Shown: positions 15,716 through 21,562 of the stretch, piece after piece
Layout of the letters: each line of letters starts with the position of its first letter
Position numbering within the stretch: the first letter of the stretch is position 1
Made by a program: the position numbers and the translations under genes
DNA from: JANXDG01 sp964561135
GTDB taxonomy: Bacteria > Elusimicrobiota > Endomicrobiia > DTEH01
Reading direction: 5' to 3'
Length of the DNA: 21,562 nt
NCBI GenBank assembly: GCA_964561135.1
Contig: CAZLOB010000030.1
Coordinates: 1 to 21,562, forward strand
The notes under the pieces: generated by a model
What the model saw: the letters and a program-made list of their open reading frames with translations, nothing else
What the model was told of the DNA's origin: nothing
Databases searched by the model: none

Positions 15716-16500
15716 ACAAAAAACTTGTTATTACTTTAATTTCTATTTATTTTTTACTATCAGAAAGTTATACAGAAAGAATAAATTTTAATATTTTTTT
15801 TGGTAGAACATCTGTTGAGATGAAAGATGCAAATGAAGAGTTAAGAAATATAGAACAGAGTTTGAGAAATGTGTTAGAAAGTTTATTTGAACTTTTAGGA
15901 GGAACAACGAAATCATCATTAAAAGAATTTAAAGAAGGCGATTATTTTACAGGTTGGGTAACTTATGAATTAACAAAACAGTATTCTATTGGTGTAAAAG
16001 CTTCATATTTAAGTTTAAATGCACAAATTTTAGTTGAATCTTCAGCAATAGTATTAAATCAACAAATATATGCAAAAGTTGATATTCCTATGAATACAAA
16101 TTTAACATCTATTATGGTAGGAAATTCTTATTTATTACCGTTATCAGAAAAGTTTCAAGTTTTAGGTTCGGTATGGTTTGGATATAGTTATGCTGATTTT
16201 AATGGTTCTGTAAATCGAGAATTTACGGATCAGCAATCTCAAAATTACTCTTTTTCATACAAAGGTGAAGATTTAGTTGCAGAAGGAAGTGTAAATTTAC
16301 AATATGTTTTATCACAAAGTTTTTTAGTAGGGTTTGAAGTAGGTTATAGATATGTAAAAATCGATGAATTAAAATCAACAAAAGATGTAACAGAAATGGA
16401 TGTTGAAACAGGCGATGTTTTAAAAACACAAAATGACGAACAACTGCCCTTTGATTATACAGGTTTATTCTATGGTATAAATATAGTTGTTAGATTTTAA
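15712..16500 (+). CDS. Outer-membrane beta-barrel protein, paralogue 1
   Basis: The protein has 262 residues from ATG 15712. The frame is open from an ATG at 15589, but only the 15712 start puts a signal peptide at the N-terminus (MNKKLVITLISIYFLLSE), and the predicted promoter lies too close to 15589. The mature chain is a run of alternating amphipathic strands (SIGVKASYLSL, FLVGFEVGYRYVKI, FYGINIVVRF) ending in Phe, the classic BAM recognition end. It shares the pattern VEMKDANEEL ... LGGT-x-SSL ... KIDELKSTKDV ... GDVLK ... DYTG with the next gene, so the two are tandem duplicates with divergent loops. It probably sits in the outer membrane; pore or adhesive function cannot be decided. A mini-ORF overlaps its start. 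Confidence 0.75.
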   Translation: MNKKLVITLISIYFLLSESYTERINFNIFFGRTSVEMKDANEELRNIEQSLRNVLESLFELLGGTTKSSLKEFKEGDYFTGWVTYELTKQYSIGVKASYLSLNAQILVESSAIVLNQQIYAKVDIPMNTNLTSIMVGNSYLLPLSEKFQVLGSVWFGYSYADFNGSVNREFTDQQSQNYSFSYKGEDLVAEGSVNLQYVLSQSFLVGFEVGYRYVKIDELKSTKDVTEMDVETGDVLKTQNDEQLPFDYTGLFYGINIVVRF

Positions 16501-16521
16501 TTAGGTATGGTTTGAAACTCT

Positions 16522-16596
16522 TTTCTCTTTAATCTCGGTAAGGTAAAGGAGGTGATAAAAATTATAAAAATTTTTAAATCCTTACCCAAAGAGAAA
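16522..16596 (+). promoter_or_regulatory. Long 5'-leader stem-loop presenting a perfect anti-SD match
   Basis: TTTCTCTTT (16522-16530) can pair with AAAGAGAAA (16588-16596), and after an asymmetric internal loop GGTAAGG (16537-16543) pairs with CCTTACC (16580-16586). The 36-nt apical region contains TAAAGGAGGTGAT (16544-16556), the full complement of a bacterial 16S 3' end, and an AT-only hairpin (AAAAATT / AATTTTT). No ATG or TTG lies at a usable distance after this SD. A GTG overlaps the SD itself and opens a 21-codon frame that ends at the SD of the next gene. The element may be a regulatory leader or a ribosome standby site. Confidence 0.5.
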
Positions 16597-16634
16597 GAGA
16601 TTGAAAATACTTTTTAAAGGAGGGAAAATAAATA

Positions 16635-17420
16635 ATGAAAAAAATTTTTGTTGCAGTTTCAATTATAATTTTTGTTAGTTTAATATATGCACAAGAAATA
16701 AAACTTGATGTATCAGCTGAATATGCTACAGTTGATATGAAGGATATAAATAAAGAGTTAGAAGACGGAAAATCAAATCTAGACCAAATTGTTGAATATG
16801 TTAAAAATATGGGTGGAACTGCTAGCTCATCTTTAACTAAATTTAGCAATGGTGTTTTTGTTTCTTTAGGTTTAGGATATGAAGTAATACCTAATTTGTC
16901 GATAGGTCCTAAAATAGGATATTTAAATTGTTTTCCAGCAGAAGTTTCTGCTGAAGGGTCAATATTGCTATTTGGAGTACCACAATCTTTTAAACTTAAA
17001 TACATTGGTAAAACATATTTAATTTTGCCGATGATTGGTGGATTATATTCATTTCCTATTTCTGACAAACTTACATTTTCAGGTGGTCTATATTTAGGTT
17101 ATGCATTAGCAAGTTTTATAATAAATACTGAAGCAGAAGGAATAGAAGAAGGAACATCTCAAAAGTATGAAGTTCCATATGAAGGGGAAGGATTTACAAC
17201 AAATATTTCTTTAGGTATAAACTATACTATTTCTGAAAATGTTGGTATTGGATTCAATTTTGGTTATAGGATAGCAAAAATTGATGAATTAAAAGCAACA
17301 AAAGATGTAGAAGAAGCAGAGGTTAAAAAAGGTGATATTTTGAAAGATGAAGAAGATAAAGTAATTCCTGCTGATTACAGTGGTATAAACGCAGGATTAA
17401 AAGTATATTTTAAGTTTTGA
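16635..17420 (+). CDS. Outer-membrane beta-barrel protein, paralogue 2
   Basis: This 261-residue protein has a clear signal peptide (MKKIFVAVSIIIFVSLIYAQ, cleavage probably after YA). An excellent SD, AAAGGAGGG (16616-16624), lies 10 nt before the ATG. The mature protein begins KLDVSAEYATVDMKD and consists of repeated amphipathic beta-strands (VSLGLGYEV, LSIGPKIGYL, GGLYLGYALASF, ISLGINYTI, IGFNFGYRIAKI), ending AGLKVYFKF. It is a tandem paralogue of the preceding gene: KIDELKATKDV and GDILKDE recur at the same positions near the C-terminus. Its sequence has drifted mainly in the central strands and loops. It converges on pgi with 2 nt between the stop codons. Confidence 0.8.
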   Translation: MKKIFVAVSIIIFVSLIYAQEIKLDVSAEYATVDMKDINKELEDGKSNLDQIVEYVKNMGGTASSSLTKFSNGVFVSLGLGYEVIPNLSIGPKIGYLNCFPAEVSAEGSILLFGVPQSFKLKYIGKTYLILPMIGGLYSFPISDKLTFSGGLYLGYALASFIINTEAEGIEEGTSQKYEVPYEGEGFTTNISLGINYTISENVGIGFNFGYRIAKIDELKATKDVEEAEVKKGDILKDEEDKVIPADYSGINAGLKVYFKF

Positions 17421-17422
17421 TA

Positions 17423-18811
17423 TCAACTAAATTTTTTGAGTTCTTCTAAGTATTTTTCGTATCCAGTTCTACCGAATAATGCGTAAGTATAATTTTTCCC
17501 TAAGACAACTCCTGGCTGGTTATATGCATCAATGTTAAACAATTCGCCTGCGTATCCTGTTGCAAGTTCTAACATATAGATAAGTTGTCCTATATGTTCT
17601 TCATCAATTTTTGGTAGAGTAATTGTTAAGTTTGGTCTTTTAGCCTGTGTTAATGAAGCAACTGTTGCTTTTTCTTCTGATTTAAAAAGTTCATTTAATG
17701 TATGTCCACATAAATAATGTTCTTCTTTAAACTTTGGTATCTTTATTTCACAACCAAATTTTTCAACTGATAAAAACACAATAATTTTATCATAAGGTCC
17801 TTCGCGGTAAAGTTGTAGTTGAGAATGTTGGTCAGTGACACCTAACGCTTTTATTGGTGTTGGACCTATATTGACAATTTGTCCATTGTTGTCTTTTTCT
17901 TTCCCTAAACTTTCAGCCCAAAGTTGTCTAAACCAGTCAGCAAAACCATATAACCTGTCAGAATATGGCATCATTACACAAATGTGTTTTCCTTTTTGGT
18001 ATAAAAGATAGTTTATTAATGCAAAAATAAACGCTTCGTTTTCAAACATATCCTCTGGCTTAACATTTGTTTCTAAAACTTTGTATTTATCAGCCATAGT
18101 TTTTGCTCCTAAGAGGAGTTTTTTTATGTTTATTCCTGTTAATGCAGCAGAAACAAGTCCTACAGGAGATAAAACTGAAAACCTACCTCCAACATTTTCT
18201 GGAATTATAAAGTCATATTTTGAATAACCTTTATTTACGAGTTCTCTTAAGAACCCTGTTTTTGGTCCGGTAGTTATTATTATATGCTCTTTAGCTTTTT
18301 TTTGGCCAACTTTTTTTACAAGCTCGTTATAAAATATAAAAAATGTAGCAAGTGTTTCAGCAGTATCACCTGCTTTTGAAATAACATTTATTAGTGTTTT
18401 TCTTAAATCAAGTTCTCTTAACAAACTTTTTGCTGTGTCAGGGTCAACATTGTCAAAAACATAAAGTTTTAAATATCCTTTTCTTTGACTTTTTGTCAAA
18501 TTGTTCCAAAATTTATCTTTTAATGCAGTTTGTAACGCTATATTTCCTAATGCAGAACCACCAATACCTAAAACTAAAAGCGTATCAAACTTGTTTTTCA
18601 CTTTAGAAACCATCTTTAGTATTTCTTTTACTTGAAAATTTTCATAAGGTAGTTTTGCCCATCCTAGCATAAGATCAGGTTTTTTAATTTTGTTTACTAA
18701 ATCTGTGTGTATCTTTACAAATCTTTCTTTATAACTTTCAATTTCTTTTAAGCTTATCCCATGTTCAGCTACTCTTTCATCTAGACAGTTTTTATAATTA
18801 AGTTGTATCAT
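17423..18811 (-). CDS. pgi: Glucose-6-phosphate isomerase
   Basis: The 462-residue enzyme interconverts glucose-6-phosphate and fructose-6-phosphate in glycolysis/gluconeogenesis and is cytosolic. The shorter length matches the bacterial PGI group (~450 residues). Motifs: LGIGGSALG (81-89), the sugar-phosphate loop SKAGDTAET (145-153, with Ala-Gly-Asp in the usual SKSGxTxET), the PGI signature ENVGGRFS (205-212), FRQLWAESLGKE with the catalytic Glu300, GVTDQHSQ (324-331) and NQPGVVLGK ending at catalytic Lys439. The ATG at 18811 follows AAGGGG at proper spacing. The gene has its own predicted promoter. It converges with the second beta-barrel gene; TTGATATCAA (17417-17426) covers both stops. 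Confidence 0.97.
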   Translation of the reverse strand: MIQLNYKNCLDERVAEHGISLKEIESYKERFVKIHTDLVNKIKKPDLMLGWAKLPYENFQVKEILKMVSKVKNKFDTLLVLGIGGSALGNIALQTALKDKFWNNLTKSQRKGYLKLYVFDNVDPDTAKSLLRELDLRKTLINVISKAGDTAETLATFFIFYNELVKKVGQKKAKEHIIITTGPKTGFLRELVNKGYSKYDFIIPENVGGRFSVLSPVGLVSAALTGINIKKLLLGAKTMADKYKVLETNVKPEDMFENEAFIFALINYLLYQKGKHICVMMPYSDRLYGFADWFRQLWAESLGKEKDNNGQIVNIGPTPIKALGVTDQHSQLQLYREGPYDKIIVFLSVEKFGCEIKIPKFKEEHYLCGHTLNELFKSEEKATVASLTQAKRPNLTITLPKIDEEHIGQLIYMLELATGYAGELFNIDAYNQPGVVLGKNYTYALFGRTGYEKYLEELKKFS

Positions 18812-19263
18812 AAACTTGCCCCTTTTTGTAATAATTGTAAAAATTTAAATAGTAATGTGATGTACTTGTGGCTTGATAATATAACAAATTTCTTAATTTT
18901 CTTCAATTGTTTGAGAAGATTTTTGTCAAATGTCAGATTAAATTGTTTATATAACTTGTTTAAACTTATTGTTTACTTCACGACCAAAAAACTGGCTTGT
19001 TTTTTTCTCAACAAGGTTTTGTTTTGACTGTTCTACACACAACACATTTTTAATTTTTTAAAACTTTTTCTGCCTAGATACAACATACAATATATTTTTG
19101 AAATGTTTTGATATTGATGCTTTTTGAACACAAAAAAAGCAACCCAATTTAGTTAAGTGTAAGCCACAATGTTTTTAAGTTTTGCTTTTAATTTGTAATC
19201 TTTGCTTATTTTGTAAATCATTATGTTTTAGACCTTTTTATAAACTTGATTTTATTTTAAAGA
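18812..19263 (-). other. 452-nt intergenic region upstream of pgi
   Basis: Apart from the predicted pgi promoter and SD near its left end, I see no gene, tRNA or strong hairpin here. The sequence is AT-rich, and a plus-strand ORF crossing it (18803-19027) has an unconvincing Cys/Phe/Asn-rich translation and no SD. About 350 nt between 18910 and 19263 remain unassigned. Confidence 0.6.
18878..18906 (-). promoter_or_regulatory. Predicted extended -10 promoter of pgi
   Basis: Minus strand: TTGAAG (18901-18906), 17-nt spacer, TATATT (18878-18883), with TG one base upstream of the -10 (TGTTATATT, extended -10). The start would fall about 60 nt before the pgi ATG. Confidence 0.5.
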
Positions 19264-20892
19264 TTAAAATATAAAATCAGTAGAGATAAATTTTGAATAT
19301 CTGTTATTTAATATAGATTTAACTACTTGTTTATTATTTTCTGTTCCTTTGAAAGCAAAGAGAGTTCGTATTGAGAAAACTTTTAATGCATCGCTTACAG
19401 AAAGTGTTCCTTCAGCAGAATCTTTTCTACCTGTAAATGGCAAAATATCAGGTCCTCGTTGACATTGTGAATTAAGGTTGATTCGTGAGACCTGGTTTAC
19501 TAAAACATCAGTTAGTTTTGCTATTTTTTCAGGATTGTTAGAAAATATAGCTACTTGTTGACCATAGTTTGAATTTATCACAAAATCAAGTGGTTCTTCT
19601 ATATCTTCAAAATATCTAAATGGTACCACAGGACCAAATTGTTCTTCATACCACAGCCGCATCTTATCATCTACAGGATAAACAACTGCTGGGTACATAA
19701 AAGTACCAACATTTTCACCACCGTATCTATTTACAACTTTTGCTCCTTTTGATACAGCATCAGAAATAACTTCTTTCAAATAATTTATTCTTTCAAACGA
19801 TGGTAGTGGCGTAATTTTAACATTTTCTTCCCATGGCATACCAAATTTTAAATTCTCAAGTTCTTCAATGAACCTTTCTATGAAAATATTCTCAAATTTT
19901 TTATGAACAAAAAGTATTTTTAAAGCAGTACATCTTTGACCATTATAACTAAACGCACCTAAGATACATTCTTTAACTGTTGTTTCTAAATCAGCATCGT
20001 CAAGAATAACAGCAGGATTTTTTGCATCAAGACCAAGAACACATTTTAACCTGTGTGGTTTAGGATGTAAGTGTTTTAATATATCCGCAACAGCACTTGA
20101 ACCAATAAATGCAAGAACATCAATCTTACCACTTTTCATAAGTGGTGTGACAACAATTTTACCATCACCAAAAACAGTATTCACAACACCAGGTGGAAAC
20201 GAAGCAGCAAACGCTTCCATAAGCACAGTATGTAGAAGTACACCATATTTCGGCGGTTTAAATATTACCGTATTTCCCATTATAATAGCAGGAATAAGAG
20301 TTGTATAAGTTTCGTTCAACGGATAATTATAAGGACCCATACATAAAACTACACCTAATGGTGACCTTCTAACCTGTGCATACACACCTTCTGCTATTAT
20401 AAACTTAGATGATGCTCTATCAAGTTCTTTTAAAGCATCTATAGTAGCAAGAATGTATTCAACGGTCCTGTCAAACTCTTTTTCACTGTCAGTAAGAGAT
20501 TTACCTATCTCCCACATTATAAGTTTTACAACAAGATCTCTTTTTTTCTTAAGTTCTTCAACAAATTTAAGTACACAATTTATCCTTTCTTCAACACTCA
20601 TAGTTGGCCAAAGACCTTTTCCTTTATCATAGGCTTTTAATGCAGCATCAAGCGCTTCTAATGAATGTGTTTCATCCATAAGAGGATACTCACCTAAATA
20701 CACTTGTTTAAGTTGACCGTTTTTAGTTCTTACCATAACAGGAGAATAAACTTTTTGAAACTCACCATTGAATTTTACTATTTCGCCATGGACTAAATAT
20801 CTATCACATATTATTGGCTCTATTTTGTATTTGTCTGGAATCTCATTTTCATAAGGAAATATTGCTTCCATCCTACTTTTTATATCTTTCAT
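19264..20892 (-). CDS. gapN: NADP-dependent non-phosphorylating glyceraldehyde-3-phosphate dehydrogenase (GapN-type ALDH)
   Basis: The 542-residue protein is an aldehyde dehydrogenase superfamily member, longer than typical (~480-500) because of an N-terminal extension. It best resembles the plant/GapN-type ALDH11 group, which oxidises glyceraldehyde-3-phosphate directly to 3-phosphoglycerate, making NADPH and bypassing an ATP step. Seen: GPYNYPLN with oxyanion Asn189, FKPPKYG with Lys212, the catalytic Cys321 in SYNGQRCTALK, EEQFGPVVPF with Glu417, and a GRKDS-type C-terminal motif. The usual ELGGK catalytic-Glu motif reads GLDAKNP, so the Glu position is Gly287. I recall a GLEAKNP form in some bacterial relatives, so this may be a subfamily trait. 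AGGAG lies 9 nt before the ATG. Substrate assignment is probable, not proven. Confidence 0.82.
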   Translation of the reverse strand: MKDIKSRMEAIFPYENEIPDKYKIEPIICDRYLVHGEIVKFNGEFQKVYSPVMVRTKNGQLKQVYLGEYPLMDETHSLEALDAALKAYDKGKGLWPTMSVEERINCVLKFVEELKKKRDLVVKLIMWEIGKSLTDSEKEFDRTVEYILATIDALKELDRASSKFIIAEGVYAQVRRSPLGVVLCMGPYNYPLNETYTTLIPAIIMGNTVIFKPPKYGVLLHTVLMEAFAASFPPGVVNTVFGDGKIVVTPLMKSGKIDVLAFIGSSAVADILKHLHPKPHRLKCVLGLDAKNPAVILDDADLETTVKECILGAFSYNGQRCTALKILFVHKKFENIFIERFIEELENLKFGMPWEENVKITPLPSFERINYLKEVISDAVSKGAKVVNRYGGENVGTFMYPAVVYPVDDKMRLWYEEQFGPVVPFRYFEDIEEPLDFVINSNYGQQVAIFSNNPEKIAKLTDVLVNQVSRINLNSQCQRGPDILPFTGRKDSAEGTLSVSDALKVFSIRTLFAFKGTENNKQVVKSILNNRYSKFISTDFIF

Positions 20893-20984
20893 AATTTTTT
20901 ACTCCTAAATTTAAAATTTTATAAGTTTAAAGTATGTAAAAGAAAAAAAGGGCAGGTGGGAAAATTTTAAAAATTTCTGTATGA

Positions 20985-21013
20985 CTTATAAATTTTTAAT
21001 AATAACCTAACAA
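20985..21013 (-). promoter_or_regulatory. Predicted promoter of gapN
   Basis: Minus strand: TTGTTA (21008-21013), 17-nt spacer, TATAAG (20985-20990), which would give a leader of about 85 nt before the gapN ATG. It lies in the 142-nt gap after the upstream restriction gene. AT-rich background lowers certainty. Confidence 0.4.
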
Positions 21014-21034
21014 AAATTACCCCCCTCTATATTT

Positions 21035-21562
21035 TTAAATTTTACTTTTTAAAACTTTTTCAAACTCTTTTTCTAACGATTTGTTATAAAATGGTAATCC
21101 TATAAGTTTAAATTTTTTATTTTCATATTTTAAGTCAGTATCTGCTTTATCTTCTATTTCAAGCAAAAACTTTTGTTTCCATCCTTCTTTAGAATTTTCA
21201 AACCTTCCTTTACTATCTTTAAACTGGTCTCCTTTAGATTCAATAAAAATTTGATAAATACTTACAACTTTATTTCTTTTCTTTAAAATCATTATAAAAT
21301 CAGGTTCAAAAGGTCTTCCTTCATCAAAATCAAAAATTTGAAAAAATTTTTCGTTACGCAATAAAACAATATCTGAATATTTACTCCTTAACTTATCTAT
21401 AAAGCTATCAATAAACTTTATAAATTCTTTTTCTTCACTCGTTCCATAAAGTTCATTTTGAGCATACCAATCTTTTTCTAATAAATTTATTTTTTCCATC
21501 CCTTTAGCGCGTTCATCATCGCTATCTATTTTCAAAATTTTATCTCTAAAAATATCTCTAAG
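21035..21562 (-). CDS. C-terminal part of a type III-like restriction enzyme Res subunit (5' end outside window)
   Basis: The frame is open to the right edge (visible product about 175 residues), so any start within the window is only apparent. The segment EKDWYAQNELYGTSEEKEF, then VLLRNEKFFQIFDFDEGRPF, then EPDFIMIL ... YQIFIESKG is the C-terminal nuclease region of DEAD/DEAH-box type III restriction (Res) proteins. The PD-(D/E)XK core is visible as PD in FEPDF and E-S-K in FIESKG. The helicase motifs must lie beyond the edge. ATP-dependent DNA cleavage with a Mod methyltransferase partner is the expected role; no Mod gene is in the window. The 3' end appears intact. Confidence 0.85.
   Translation of the reverse strand, partial: LRDIFRDKILKIDSDDERAKGMEKINLLEKDWYAQNELYGTSEEKEFIKFIDSFIDKLRSKYSDIVLLRNEKFFQIFDFDEGRPFEPDFIMILKKRNKVVSIYQIFIESKGDQFKDSKGRFENSKEGWKQKFLLEIEDKADTDLKYENKKFKLIGLPFYNKSLEKEFEKVLKSKI

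Noticed and set aside
16522..16615. Stem-loop as a rho-independent terminator after the first barrel gene
   Set aside because: The T-tract lies 14 nt beyond the stem and the apical loop is 36 nt, so it is not a canonical terminator.
16552..16617. GTG-initiated 21-codon ORF in the second barrel leader
   Set aside because: The GTG lies inside the anti-SD match itself, so the SD cannot serve it. It is described as part of the leader structure and not called a gene.
16574..17068. Minus-strand 164-residue ORF opposite the second barrel gene
   Set aside because: Complete overlap with a gene that has a signal peptide, SD and paralogue; the antisense product has no recognisable features.
17417..17426. 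TTGATATCAA palindrome covering both convergent stop codons
   Set aside because: Ten bp of A/T-rich palindrome can arise from the facing TGA codons alone; no regulatory role can be supported.
18803..19027. Plus-strand 74-residue ORF between pgi and gapN
   Set aside because: It begins inside the antisense of the pgi start, has no SD, and its composition is typical of random AT-rich DNA.
1..21562. CRISPR arrays, tRNA or rRNA genes, insertion sequences
   Set aside because: No regularly spaced direct repeats, cloverleaf-like segments, or transposase ORFs were found on either strand.

Overview
The window is AT-rich (roughly 30% G+C by eye) bacterial DNA with the standard genetic code. Several features point to a Gram-negative cell: two outer-membrane beta-barrel paralogues that end in Phe, and a secreted beta-helix protein whose C-terminal tail resembles a type IX secretion (T9SS) sorting domain. 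That tail, the low G+C, the short dispersed palindromes and the intein-bearing RtcB fit an uncultured lineage near the FCB group or phyla such as WOR-3 or Elusimicrobia. This placement is inference; there is no rRNA in the window.

Layout. At the left, on the minus strand, valS runs into a flavodoxin-like gene with no gap, then the start of an unknown gene that leaves the window. Divergent from valS, the plus strand carries a secreted beta-helix protein and, 4 nt later, rtcB interrupted by a 505-residue LAGLIDADG intein. Next comes a defence island: a DNA methyltransferase with a C-terminal SNase-like domain, a MjaI-family restriction endonuclease overlapping it by 4 nt (predicted target CTAG), and a small antitoxin-like gene followed by a frameshifted AbiEii-type toxin remnant. 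Then tyrS, a 13-codon Lys-rich micro-ORF with a perfect Shine-Dalgarno site, and a tightly overlapping operon of DUF4321-like membrane protein, Maf, HD phosphohydrolase and XerD-type recombinase. A repeat-containing intergenic region leads to two tandem outer-membrane beta-barrel paralogues with unusual leaders. At the right, on the minus strand, are pgi, a gapN-type aldehyde dehydrogenase and the 3' part of a type III-like restriction helicase/nuclease.

How the genes fit together. Housekeeping genes (two aminoacyl-tRNA synthetases, pgi, gapN, maf, xerD) alternate with accessory ones. Pgi and GapN both belong to central sugar metabolism, but each has its own predicted promoter. The R-M pair, the toxin-antitoxin remnant and the intein form an accessory block between rtcB and tyrS. 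The least explained parts are the methyltransferase-SNase fusion, the micro-ORF before the maf operon, and the 5' leaders of the two porin-like genes: one has an upstream mini-ORF that ends in an ATGA overlap, the other a long stem-loop displaying a perfect anti-SD match.
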